Source: Methanosarcina acetivorans C2A (GTDB taxonomy: Archaea; Halobacteriota; Methanosarcinia; Methanosarcinales; Methanosarcinaceae). Taken from it: 64,000 bases of DNA. The notes under the pieces were generated by a model, which saw only the letters and a program-made list of their open reading frames with translations, did not search any database and had not been told where the DNA came from. Position 1 is the first letter of the stretch; each line of letters starts with the position of its first letter. Made by a program: the position numbers and the translations under genes. Below, piece by piece: positions 55,230 through 64,000 of this stretch. Location: contig NC_003552.1 in NCBI RefSeq assembly GCF_000007345.1, positions 3,658,001 to 3,722,000 on the forward strand, given 5' to 3'.

Positions 55230-55716
55230 ATGAGCTGGTCCGTATCAAATATCGTTCTACTTCTCAAATCAAAAATATCTCATATTCCTGGAAACAAAGA
55301 AATTTTTGATATGATTGAATCTATAATGTATGAAAAAGACCTTGCAAAACAGTATAGAACTCTATCTATTGTCATCGGGTTGATTCCAACTGTAAATGTG
55401 GTACCAGCAGAACCTGTTATAGAAAAGATCAACACGTTGGAAAGAAAGATTGACGATATCATTATTCTACGTAGAACCTGGAGTACATGAAGATCTTATT
55501 CTACATATTGGGCCTATGACTCCATATGGAGGAGCGGAGTATGTTTTAACCATTCCTTTACAGGGAGTATCAAATTCTGAGATCCAGGAAGATTTAAAAG
55601 AAGTAACAGGTAAAAAAATAAGTCAACTGTCCATGTTTCCCAAAAAGGCAAGGCAAATCGTGGAAGAATATATGGTCAAGAATAAGATGGAAGATTTACT
55701 CAATAAATTACGCTGA
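55230..55716 (+). pseudogene. hypothetical protein split by a frameshift
   Basis: The first frame (55230-55490) begins MSWSVSNIVLLLKSKI and runs to NTLERKIDDI; the second (55450-55716) continues SLFYVEPGVHEDLILHIGPMTPYGG...MFPKKARQIVEEYMVKNKMEDLL. A one-base change near 55465 would join them into about 160 residues. AGGAAG lies before the first ATG. The upstream sequence contains a repeated ATGGGAAATTGG...AAGAAAT (about 55147 and 55203). Family unknown. Confidence 0.5.
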
Positions 55717-55763
55717 TTTTTAAATTCTGGCATGATCGATTTTTTTGTGCAGCAATCAACCTT

Positions 55764-57401
55764 TCAGGTTGATATCAGTTGCTGCCACCCTCCAAGTTGT
55801 TCCCATCTTATTTCTTCCCCATGTGGGATCGGATAATCAAATTCTCGTTTGAACACAATTATCGTCTGAACGTCATGTTCCATGCCATTTTCTAAATCGA
55901 GAGTTGCTTCATAATTGAATGGTTTCCGGTACGTTAGATTAATATCTTCTTCATAAATTAGTGAATAAGGTATTTCTGTGTCCACATCTGGTTTATATTC
56001 CCTCGAAAGGATCTGGACTCTGGCTGGGATAACATCAGTTTGTGAATTTTCAGCAAAACTGTAGTCATAGGCCTGTTTATTTCTGTAATTAATATCCATC
56101 GATAGAGTAACCTGTGTGTGCGTTTCATTAATTTTAGAGGAATTATACCAGCTGAAATCAGTAATTTCTACATTGTTCCCGGAAAAACCAGATTCAAACG
56201 GGAAGTACCAGGCAACAATTGCAATCAAAGATATTATAGTTAAAATGCCTAAGCCTATAAGGGCTTTTTTCAACAGGGATCTTTTCTGTAAGTAATATGC
56301 AAGGCCGGCTCCTGCCAGAAGAATAAAGATATAAATTGGTATGGAGGAAGAAGGGAGGTTATCGTCTCCTTTTTTATTATTTAAAAAAATATTCTCCTTG
56401 ATAGTGTTGCTTTTGTTTGAATCGTGTAAATAGAATATGCCGTACTCCTTATTAGAACTAAAAGTGTTGTTTATGACAAGGTTATTGCTGGAATAGTCCA
56501 TTGAAATAGCATTGGAATTGTTAGAGAAGAAATTTCTAATTAAAGTATTTGTATCAGAAGCCTGAAGATAGACACCAGAGTTTCCATTTTCTATGAGAAT
56601 GTTATCTTTTAAGTTATTTGACTCTGAGATCCATAAAAGAAAGCCAGATTGTTTGTTGTTGCCAGCAATGTTATCCACTATTATATTTTCGAGAGAGACG
56701 ATTAGACAAAGCCCGTATTTGTTCGTAAAAAACTGGTTATTTGTTAAGTTATTGGCATTTGCTTTACGGAGAGCAATCCCATAGTTTTCATTGTTACTGG
56801 CATTGTTGTTGGCTAAAGTATTTTGATTTGATAGATTCAGGTAAAGCCCACGTTTATTTCCAATGATGAGATTATTCGTCAAATCATTGTCTTTCGAATT
56901 AATCAGATAGATCCCATGCAGAGTGTTTGCAAATAGAGTATTATTCTCAATGCTACATCCGGAAGAGGCATTTAGAACAAGACCATCCTGAACATTTGAA
57001 ATGATATTATTTTGAACAAGCGAATTACCGGCCCCGTCCAATAAGATTCCAGATACTTGGTTTTCGCCACTGTTCCCGGAAATTGTCAGGTCAGTTATTT
57101 CTACATTGTCTGATGTAACATGGACTATCGGTAGAGAAGAAACTTCAGAGTTTATAATTACATCTTCCGGGTTGCGAGAAATAGAACCGATTTTTAATTG
57201 TTTATCGATAGTAAGAGTTTCCGAATAGTTTCCTTTGTAGATCAGGATTGAGTCATTTTCCTGTGCAAAGTTTATCGCTTCCTGTATAGAAGAAAAATTA
57301 CTATCATTCCCAATATTTGCGTCCACTGTAATTGTAATGGCAGATGCACAGTTGATTGAAAAAATAATCAGCAATATGGTAAATAAATTTTTGAGTTCCA
57401 T
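55764..57401 (-). CDS. membrane-anchored beta-helix protein (NosD-like)
   Basis: 545 residues from ATG 57401, which has AGGAGG eight bases before it. Signal peptide (NLFTILLIIFSINCASA), then ~30-340 a right-handed beta-helix with classic NosD rungs (N-x-I-x-x-N-x-x-G-I-x-L), as in SIQEAINFAQENDSILIYKGNYSETL. Two hydrophobic segments near 350-405 (PIYIFILLAGAGLAYYL, GILTIISLIAIVAWYF) anchor it, and a C-terminal ~130-residue domain ends GEEIRWEQLGGWQQL. NosD-like proteins bind carbohydrate or metal at the surface. Confidence 0.82.
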   Translation of the reverse strand: MELKNLFTILLIIFSINCASAITITVDANIGNDSNFSSIQEAINFAQENDSILIYKGNYSETLTIDKQLKIGSISRNPEDVIINSEVSSLPIVHVTSDNVEITDLTISGNSGENQVSGILLDGAGNSLVQNNIISNVQDGLVLNASSGCSIENNTLFANTLHGIYLINSKDNDLTNNLIIGNKRGLYLNLSNQNTLANNNASNNENYGIALRKANANNLTNNQFFTNKYGLCLIVSLENIIVDNIAGNNKQSGFLLWISESNNLKDNILIENGNSGVYLQASDTNTLIRNFFSNNSNAISMDYSSNNLVINNTFSSNKEYGIFYLHDSNKSNTIKENIFLNNKKGDDNLPSSSIPIYIFILLAGAGLAYYLQKRSLLKKALIGLGILTIISLIAIVAWYFPFESGFSGNNVEITDFSWYNSSKINETHTQVTLSMDINYRNKQAYDYSFAENSQTDVIPARVQILSREYKPDVDTEIPYSLIYEEDINLTYRKPFNYEATLDLENGMEHDVQTIIVFKREFDYPIPHGEEIRWEQLGGWQQLIST

Positions 57402-57481
57402 ATTATAACACCTCCTAATTGAAGAGGTAAAAAATAAAGAGTAAACCAAAAGGTTCACTCCAAATTTATTATTTCATACTC

Positions 57482-58630
57482 TTATCCCAAGTAGTAATAT
57501 CCAATTGAGGAGGTGTCACTTGATTCTATGTACTCATAGATATTTTCTTCGTAGTTGAAAGTAGTATCAATTGAATTATACCAATACATCGTATTTGATC
57601 CAGTCCAAGTATTTGGATCATTTAATTGGAAGTATGGATTTATACCGTCGGAGTCGTATCCTCTAAGAACTACTGCATGGCAAGTACCCCATCTGCTTTC
57701 TTCTATAAGAAAGAACGGTCTTCCGCGATCAATCATATCTTCAATTTGATCGACTGTATAGGAGAGTGATCCAGTTCTTAAACCTTTGATTAAAGATACT
57801 CCTTGATGATCCAGATAATCTTGAGCTTCTCCAGCACTCATAGGATCACAACCATTATAATTCCAGATGCTCCATATAGTTGGATGGTTACCGGACCAGT
57901 ATTCTTCAAGCATTGCAGCAGAAGCCTCACCACAAGCTTGGCTTGCAGCATCGTAGTCACCTTCTTTGTCATATATTTCCCATTGACTTCTTTGAGGAAC
58001 GGTCAGATACTTACTACTTTTGATTGTTGCAGTTGGACTAACATTTTCATACATACTGATAGACGGTCCCAAGAGACCTATATTACATTCAACTCCATTC
58101 TTTATAACTTTCCCAACAATACATCCGTTTCCATCTTCATAGAATTCTCCATGTAGGTTGTATTTTCCCTTTTTATCTTGAAGATCAACGTGCGTTGCGT
58201 ACATCTCTCTTGCACCTTCTTAACGGGTCATTGTCATGTTATCTACTTTAGAGTAAATAGGTTTGGCTCCCTTTGGAACATCCCATCCTATGAATACTTG
58301 AGTTGCTTCACCGAATAATTGAACTTTCACATTTTTCCCATCAAGTGTAATTACACCTTCAAGAATAACAAAATTGTTCTCATCGATGGTGCCTGACAGA
58401 CTCGCTGTAGCTTGTTTTTTGGTGGCGTTTTCTGTGCTTAAGTCATTGATCTTTATATCATTTGTAGGAATGTATAGAACTCCAGGTTTTTGGTCAAGTG
58501 TTAAAGTAACCTGTTTGGGATCCAAACTTTCAAAAGCTGTACCTTTCTGTGCACCCACGGCTGGTATCAGCGCTATACCAACCATCATTATCAAAAGAAA
58601 TATTCCTATTCCCATTTTGTTTCTATTCAT
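57482..58630 (-). pseudogene. secreted C39-type cysteine peptidase gene interrupted by one ochre codon
   Basis: From ATG 58630 (AGGAG upstream) the reading gives a signal peptide (GIFLLIMMVGIALIPAVGA) and a beta-rich domain to ...DNMTMTR. A single TAA (58220-58222) follows, and the same frame then runs on without gap (EGAREMYATHVDLQDKKG...) to 57482. The second part is a C39_2-type papain-fold peptidase: QACGEASAAMLEEYW (Cys), WGTCHAVVLRGYD (His) and FQLNDP (Asp). One intact gene would encode about 382 residues. It is probably a nonsense mutation; two coupled genes are less likely, since the second lacks an export signal. TAA excludes pyrrolysine. Confidence 0.75.
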
Positions 58631-59679
58631 CCATCTAACTCCTAAAAGTTGTTTTTCCCTTAGGAGTCAGGATCAGGCAAGCTTAAATACAGACAAAGCT
58701 AACATAATCACTGCCTTTTAGGGTGTATTTTATGGAGTTCGTATGAACCTGGAAAGTACTTTTGAACTCCATAAATCCCTTTTATCCAACTCCTTATAAG
58801 TTTTATGACCATCCCCATTAACAATCTACCTTTCATACTCATTTTGAGCCTGCAATTTTTCCCCGAACGTTGATTGTTAAAGATCGTGGTCAGAAATTAT
58901 ATATCCGAGCATCCCTCCATTCGCATTCAAGCAATCATATAATAACGAAAATAGCATGACATGGGTTCATTTTAAATTATATTTGTGAAGGTCCCACAGA
59001 CCCGTGGCAAGGAAATAGCACGAAGACCGGGTCATCCCTGCTTCACCCCAAAAACACCCCTCACTTCGTCACTTCGGATATTTCCTCTTTGTTACTTTGA
59101 GAATTATTGCCCGAACTACCCTGTTTTTTACAAAGTGATGGCAAAAACAGGAACTTTTTCTATTTCTGTTAAAATATAAAGTTGTGATTTAGCCGATCTT
59201 ATTCATCGTAGGGTCGGCTCGCTCCCAGCCTTTGACAAAAATACGTTTATTTCTGTGAATATTTATTCATACAGACTACGCCAAAATCGTAAAAGCAATA
59301 TATTAATATACTTTTGTTGGAATGTCTTCACCTTTTGGATAGTTCAGATTTGAATTTTTAAATTCCCAAAAAATCTATCCTAATTTTTATTCCGGCATTT
59401 GGCAGAGTCATGCTGGCTCTATTCGAATACTGACAGGAAGTATTGTAAATCTCCAAACAATTTCAGAAACGTTATATTCGATTAGATACTGAACTAACAC
59501 ATAGAGTAAGCCAGGCAATATAGTCCTGTATATCAATCGTATTAGTGGAATTGTTTTATGCTGTGGTCTTAAACGGCAATGTCTTAAACGGCAATAAAGG
59601 ATAACAATTATTGTATGTATTCAGAAAAACGAGCCTTAAGCTTGATTACAAAAGTAGACTGATAAAGAGGGGCAAAAAG
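58631..59679. other. long intergenic region
   Basis: About 1 kb. A 27-bp block at 58870-58896 recurs at 20372-20398 with three differences. An open frame at 58985-59179 has no motif. AT-rich sequence with TATA-like runs near 59290-59310 may hold the promoter of the repeat-protein gene at 59680. No RNA gene recognised. Confidence 0.4.
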
Positions 59680-60567
59680 ATGATCACATTAAACGAAGCA
59701 GAGGCAGTCGACATAGGTTTGTCTTCAGTTGCGGAAAAAAATGAGAGCAGAGTTTTCCAGGCCCTGGATTCCCTTACAGGAATTGCAGAAGATTTTCTCT
59801 CTGAAAACGAAGAGGCAGATGCTGACAGAGTCATCCTCTCAATTTCGGATATCGCACAGGCAGCTGCAGAGGAAAGAATGGAACTTGTTACTATCAACTC
59901 AGTTCTTGCTCTCGGGAAACTGGCAAAAATTGCCGCAAAAAAAGGCTATGAGTCTATCCTGAAAAGGACTATGATAGAGACAGGGAAGCTTGGGAGAACG
60001 GCAGCTGCAGGTTCGCTTGAAGCAGGCTCAAAGGTCGCTGCTACCACCATGATGGAAATCTGGAATCTTTCCCCTCCTGAAAAGAAAGATCAGGAAGAAA
60101 TGGTTGCCTTTTCTCTGCTCTTAAGAGATATAGGGGCTGCTGCTGCAGTGCAGGGGATGGAAGAAGCTTTGCTTAACGCAATAACCTGCCTTGGAGAAGT
60201 TGGAAAAAAGGTAGCTTCAGAGAGCCTTGAGGCCGAAACTATCAGCACCCTTCTGCTGCTTGAGGAAATAGGTACTCTTGCTGCGGAAAAATACTATGAT
60301 GAGGCCCTGAGTTCAGTAGCCCTCTCAATTGAAGATACAGGCAAACTTTCTTTGAAGAAAAAACTTCGTGAGGCCGTGCTCCAGAGCCAGTGGGCGCTCG
60401 AAACCCTGAAAGTACAGGCTGAAGAAAAAGCCCTGACCAATTCTCCGATTGTTACGGAAATGGCTCTTGATAGCTTTAAACTCCCGGGAGTTTCGGAAAC
60501 CATTGAAAAAACCGAGAAACTTCAGGAGATAAAGGAGCTTCAAGAAAAGGTTTATTCAAACCTCTAA
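59680..60567 (+). CDS. 23-residue-repeat protein 3
   Basis: 295 residues from ATG 59680, with GAGGGG eight bases upstream; an earlier in-frame start (59611) adds residues absent from the paralogs. Cap: MITLNEAEAVDIGLSSVAEKNESRVFQALDSL. From ~60 come eight consecutive units, all 23 residues except one of 24: SDIAQAAAEERME, GKLAKIAAKKGYE, GKLGRTAAAGSLE, MEIWNLSPPEKKD, RDIGAAAAVQGME, GEVGKKVASESLE, EEIGTLAAEKYYD, EDTGKLSLKKKLR. No transmembrane or signal segment. The longest uninterrupted array of the five paralogs. Confidence 0.78.
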   Translation: MITLNEAEAVDIGLSSVAEKNESRVFQALDSLTGIAEDFLSENEEADADRVILSISDIAQAAAEERMELVTINSVLALGKLAKIAAKKGYESILKRTMIETGKLGRTAAAGSLEAGSKVAATTMMEIWNLSPPEKKDQEEMVAFSLLLRDIGAAAAVQGMEEALLNAITCLGEVGKKVASESLEAETISTLLLLEEIGTLAAEKYYDEALSSVALSIEDTGKLSLKKKLREAVLQSQWALETLKVQAEEKALTNSPIVTEMALDSFKLPGVSETIEKTEKLQEIKELQEKVYSNL

Positions 60568-60717
60568 TTTGAGATGAAACGCAGAAATACTACTTTTTCC
60601 TTCCTTTTTACTTATTTTTGCTCCCTTTATTGAGTTGTATTTTTTTACCAGTTATCTTTTTCCAACTATCCATTTCAACTAACTCTCTTTTTGACCAATT
60701 GTCCTTTTTAAATCGAT

Positions 60718-61746
60718 TGTTTTATCCCGAAATTATTTCGCGCTAAATATGTCGGTTGTAATCCCTTATCTTTTGTGAAACTTAATGGAAAAAAGATACG
60801 TTGGATCATTGCTCAAAAATCGAAAGGTGAATCTACCTCGACGATAGCTGAGATCCAGGGGATCTCAGCCCGTCGAGTTCAGCAGATCTACAAAGAATAC
60901 GTTGAAACTGGTCAGCTTCCTCAAGTTGGCATTAATCTTGGAAGACCAAAGAACCCCTTATCCTCCTCTGATCAGGAATTGATTGACCAAACTTACTCTG
61001 ATTATAAGTTTGGAGCCTGTTACCTTGAGATTCTCATCGAAGGCAAATATAATCGTAAGATATCTCATAACAGAATCCATAACTACCTACTTAGCATGGA
61101 CCTTGCCAAGGAAAACCGAAAAAAGAAACAGAGAAGAAAATGGTGTAGATACGAACGCGAACACAGCATGTCTGCTGCACACATCGATTGGCATGAGAAT
61201 CCCCTGTTAGGACTGCAAGTCTGTGCCATTCTTGATGATTCATCAAGAATGATAATTGCAGGTGGAGAGTACGTTCATTGCAACACGGAGAACACCATTA
61301 AAGTGATTGATGAACTTGTCAAAGAGTACTGGGACATATACCCTTTAAGAGAGCTCATTATGGATCATGGAAGTGAATTCGGGGCTCACAGGATTAATAA
61401 GGATGGTTCATGGGATAGTGACTTTAAAAGATGCATTGAAGAACTTGGAATCAAACCAATACTTGCAAGGGTAAGACATCCTCAGACAAACGGAAAAATA
61501 GAGAAATGGTTCGATACATATCAAAGGTTTAGAGGAGAGTTTGAATCATTTGAAGAATTCGTACAGTGGTATAACAAGAGGCCACATGGAGCTTTGAAAC
61601 TTGAACAGTTAGAATCGCCACAGGAAGCATTCTGGAATAGATTACCAGTTGAGGCAAAGTTCAGAATAGGAGTGAGATTGTTTGGGTGGTGAAAACATGG
61701 ACAAGAGGAAAAAAGTTTCAAAGCGAAATTATTTCAGGACAAAACA
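60718..61746 (+). mobile_element. IS481-family insertion sequence, copy 3 (1029 bp)
   Basis: Same ends as copies 1 and 2. A perfect 15-bp target duplication CCTTTTTAAATCGAT lies at 60703-60717 and 61747-61761. It sits between repeat-protein genes 3 and 4, in a local tandem-repeat array, and interrupts no gene. Confidence 0.95.
60775..61692 (+). CDS. IS481-type transposase (copy 3)
   Basis: 305 residues, same domains as the other two copies. One difference: SSDQELID near 71 where the others have Lys. The nucleotide sequence also has a few silent changes, so this copy is slightly diverged from the identical pair at 991 and 12488. Confidence 0.93.
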   Translation: MKLNGKKIRWIIAQKSKGESTSTIAEIQGISARRVQQIYKEYVETGQLPQVGINLGRPKNPLSSSDQELIDQTYSDYKFGACYLEILIEGKYNRKISHNRIHNYLLSMDLAKENRKKKQRRKWCRYEREHSMSAAHIDWHENPLLGLQVCAILDDSSRMIIAGGEYVHCNTENTIKVIDELVKEYWDIYPLRELIMDHGSEFGAHRINKDGSWDSDFKRCIEELGIKPILARVRHPQTNGKIEKWFDTYQRFRGEFESFEEFVQWYNKRPHGALKLEQLESPQEAFWNRLPVEAKFRIGVRLFGW

Positions 61747-61852
61747 CCTTTTTAAATCGATTCAATCCTTTTTAACCAGCTTTCTTTTTGACTAATTATC
61801 CTTTTTAAATCGATTCAATCCTTTTTAACCAGTTTTCTTTTTGACTAATTAT
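61747..61852. repeat. two 53-bp tandem repeats beside IS481 copy 3
   Basis: Units 61747-61799 and 61800-61852 start CCTTTTTAAATCGATTCAAT and differ by one base, and a degenerate third part follows to about 61910. The left flank of the element (about 60640-60717) is a related T-rich sequence, so the element inserted into an existing array. Confidence 0.8.
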
Positions 61853-62049
61853 CCTTTTTAGACTAATTTTTGAATCGATTTTTGAATCAATTTTCGAACC
61901 GATTCTCATTTTAAACCCTATTTTTCTCCCAATTCCCATTATTTTAGTCCGGCTTTTGAAGAAGATGAAGAGATATCGGTAAAATACGAAAAAGTAATAA
62001 GCTGCGGATTCATAATTTGTAATAACGGCTGTGAAACTGGAGGCTAAAT

Positions 62050-62649
62050 GTGCTTTTAACAGAAGAAATCCTTCTGCTTGAGCCAGGACTTGAAGCTGTC
62101 AGGGTTCGAGAAGAGGCTCGGCTTCTCAGGATAATAGATGAGCTGAGTGAGCTTGGCGTAAGATTTTTTTCCGGTCGGCTCCCTCAGGAGGTGGCAGGCG
62201 AGACTATCGCGTGCATAAAATCCCTGGGGCTGGCAGCAGCTGATGAAAATATGACAGCCTGCGTCCTTAACTCTGCGGCTTCCCTCGGACTTGTCGGACA
62301 GGAAGCAGCAAGAAATGGAGTGGGTGACGCGGTGCTGGAGGCTGTTCTTGCTCTTAAGGCTCTGGGTGAAAAAACAGCTGACATGGAAACTCTTTTTTCT
62401 CTTCGACTGATAGCTATTTCCCTAAAAGAAGTCGGAAAAGAGGCTGTCAGACATGAGATGGAAAATGAAGCTATTGCAAGCCAATTTTGTTTAAAAGAGC
62501 TCCATGATTTTTGTATGGATTCGGAAAATGAAATTAGGACCTTCAATGAAGATTTTTTTTCTTTAATCAGGGACATCGGAAGGTGCGCTGCAGATGCAGG
62601 ACTTGAAAAAGCCGCAATAAATGCCGCAGCCCTGATGGAAGATTTCTAA
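62050..62649 (+). CDS. 23-residue-repeat protein 4
   Basis: 199 residues from GTG 62050 (GGAGG six bases before; an out-of-frame ATG overlaps at 62048). Cap: LLTEEILLLEPGLEAVRVREEARLLRIIDELSELG, related to the other caps. Units of 23: KSLGLAAADENMT, GLVGQEAARNGVG, KALGEKTADMETL, KEVGKEAVRHEME, then a diverged stretch and RDIGRCAADAGLEKAAINAAALMEDF at the end. Shorter than the other complete paralogs. Confidence 0.75.
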   Translation: MLLTEEILLLEPGLEAVRVREEARLLRIIDELSELGVRFFSGRLPQEVAGETIACIKSLGLAAADENMTACVLNSAASLGLVGQEAARNGVGDAVLEAVLALKALGEKTADMETLFSLRLIAISLKEVGKEAVRHEMENEAIASQFCLKELHDFCMDSENEIRTFNEDFFSLIRDIGRCAADAGLEKAAINAAALMEDF

Positions 62650-63617
62650 TTTTTCGAATTTACTCCGAGGGACCCTGTCGAGATGCTGTAAAACAATTCT
62701 TTAAAGCATCTCTTTATCTTTTTTCAACTCAAGAGCAAATTCGGAGGGTACTCTTTCGTTTTTATGGCTTTCCCATATATACTTTATATATCAGTCTTAA
62801 AAATTATTTATTCTTGCAGGGGGAAGGTAGGAGTAGAACCCTTTCCCCTGCCCCGGAGATTGTGCTGTTTGTACTCACACTGCTTTTGTACTCACCCGGG
62901 TAAATATGCCAGAATCCGGTTGAGTTTTTTTAATTATATGATATATATTATGCAGGAAATGTATATAACTCTTTTCCATTTATACAAATGTTTATCTGCT
63001 TTGATCAATTAGGTCGGTACCTTTTCAGAGGACCGAGTACATAAACATATATAAAAACCCATGACTTTATAAAATCATTAATATTAAGTATAAAGAAACA
63101 ATCCCACTTTTAAATTAATATTTAGTCTTTTATCAATTGGTAACTATTATTTGGAATATCCTGAAAGAATCCCCATATTTAATTTCCTGCATCCTGCAGG
63201 CAGGGTTGAACCCGCTATCCAATCCAGATAACAATACTCCTGTAACCTCTGGAAATCGTTTTTTCTACAGTTTATAGGATATCAATACCATTTTTCCCGG
63301 ATGTCCGTCAATTTTTTTCGGTCTCTTTCCCTTGCTGACCTTTTGTTTATTTTTGTTAATCCTTAGATCTTCCTTTGTCATATCTATCTGTCAGATACCG
63401 GCAGATATCCTCAGCAGTTTTTTACTATTGTTTTTCCTCTTTATACTTCTTTTTGGGAAAGACTGCTTTCCTGCGCCAAACTTTAACATAAAAATCTGTA
63501 AACTCTCTAGAAATTTCCACAAATATAGGAAGACTAATATCGGAGTATTCCTATATAAATAATTTAATTCTTAAAACCAGCATTTTTTACAGTATTTGAC
63601 TGCAAAGGGGTTTAAAC
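62650..63617. other. long intergenic region between repeat-protein genes
   Basis: About 970 bases, AT-rich. Open frames at 62764-63012 and 63332-63562 are hydrophobic by composition only and have no ribosome-binding site. No RNA or repeat recognised. Confidence 0.4.
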
Positions 63618-64000
63618 ATGTTCTCATTGAACGAACAAAAAGCTATTGAACTTGGAGAATCTGGAGAAAAGGCAGTAAGGGAACAAAACGAGTATGATGC
63701 ACTCCAATATATTGAATACCTCCGAGAACTCGGAAAAGAACTGTTCAACGGAGATTTTGAAACTGATTTAAAAAGGGTTGCGATTTCACTCAGGAATATA
63801 GGCAACAGAGCCGTTCAGAAACAGATGGAAACTGTTGCATCCAATGCTGTAGAAGTTATTGGTACTCTTGCGGATCCTTCCATCGAAAAAAACTTCTCTA
63901 ATGCCCTCTGGTCTTTCTCAAAAGCCGCGCAGGAAATAGGAAAAGGGGCCTCACAAGCAGCGATGCTGGAGTCGGCAGGAAAAGCGGTTAAGGTTCTTGA
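63618..64000 (+). CDS. 23-residue-repeat protein 5 (partial, runs off the window)
   Basis: 127 codons are visible. Start ATG 63618 with AAAGGGG nine bases before. Cap MFSLNEQKAIELGESGEKAVREQNEYDALQYIEYLRELG, then units of 23: RNIGNRAVQKQME, GTLADPSIEKNFS, QEIGKGASQAAML, with a fourth beginning at the edge. Fifth member of the family on the same strand. Confidence 0.75.
   Translation, partial: MFSLNEQKAIELGESGEKAVREQNEYDALQYIEYLRELGKELFNGDFETDLKRVAISLRNIGNRAVQKQMETVASNAVEVIGTLADPSIEKNFSNALWSFSKAAQEIGKGASQAAMLESAGKAVKVL

Noticed and set aside
58220-58222. Recoding of the stop in the C39 peptidase as pyrrolysine
   Set aside because: The codon is TAA; pyrrolysine is inserted only at UAG.
62764-63562. 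Two hydrophobic frames (62764-63012, 63332-63562)
   Set aside because: Hydrophobicity comes from T-rich DNA; no ribosome-binding site or motif.

Overview
The window looks like a chromosomal segment of a Methanosarcina-type methanogenic archaeon, close to M. barkeri. The decisive evidence is an mtmC-mtmB pair (49001-51050) for monomethylamine methanogenesis in which mtmB is read through an in-frame UAG at codon 202, the pyrrolysine position. A tungsten-type aldehyde:ferredoxin oxidoreductase with its ferredoxin, NosD-like beta-helix surface proteins, a PGF-CTERM surface-protein remnant, DUF1670 proteins, a DUF2769 protein and a dense insertion-sequence load agree with this.

Layout. 1-9.7 kb: start of a secreted protein, a metallophosphoesterase split by an IS481-type element, an alpha/beta-hydrolase lipoprotein, a phosphate-transport pair (DUF47/PhoU-like plus PiT permease), a NifX-like protein, and an ORF-less group II intron lying in a decayed IS630 transposase. 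9.7-23.3 kb: a decayed tRNA-Leu-like gene, an ABC exporter, and a scrap-yard of mobile DNA (second IS481 copy, an IS1634-like element abutting an IS4-like transposase, an IS1 element, an IS5-like remnant) with broken host genes between (serine hydrolase, NUDIX, a secreted protein). Small intact genes also survive here, including a 35-residue zinc-ribbon protein. 23.3-29.1 kb: two TetR regulators, a DUF3795 protein, a ubiquitin-like sulfur carrier, and a methyltransferase-amidohydrolase operon with a clear operator palindrome. 29.1-36.6 kb: an ISL3 deletion derivative, surface-protein genes in several stages of decay, and a DUF1670 pair. 36.7-51.4 kb: a dicarboxylate/glutamate symporter behind seven 17-bp iterons, the AOR-ferredoxin pair, two related tiny membrane proteins flanking an IS4-like element, a glutamine amidotransferase, a HAD phosphatase, a CrtI-like flavoprotein, a Rieske protein, and the mtmCB operon.

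52.4-64 kb is the most unusual part. Five same-strand genes encode paralogous soluble proteins built of strict 23-residue tandem repeats with a shared N-terminal cap. I know no named family with this pattern, and it is the best candidate for something undescribed. Between them lie an AbrB-like/P-loop ATPase remnant that resembles virus or plasmid cargo, a beta-helix protein, a C39-type cysteine peptidase gene split by one ochre codon, and a third IS481 copy with a perfect 15-bp target duplication.

Functionally, the recognisable housekeeping content covers methylamine methanogenesis, phosphate and organic-acid uptake, and tungsten/ferredoxin redox chemistry. Most of the rest is surface proteins, mobile DNA, their debris, and small lineage-specific proteins. 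Family names were assigned by reading motifs, without database searches.
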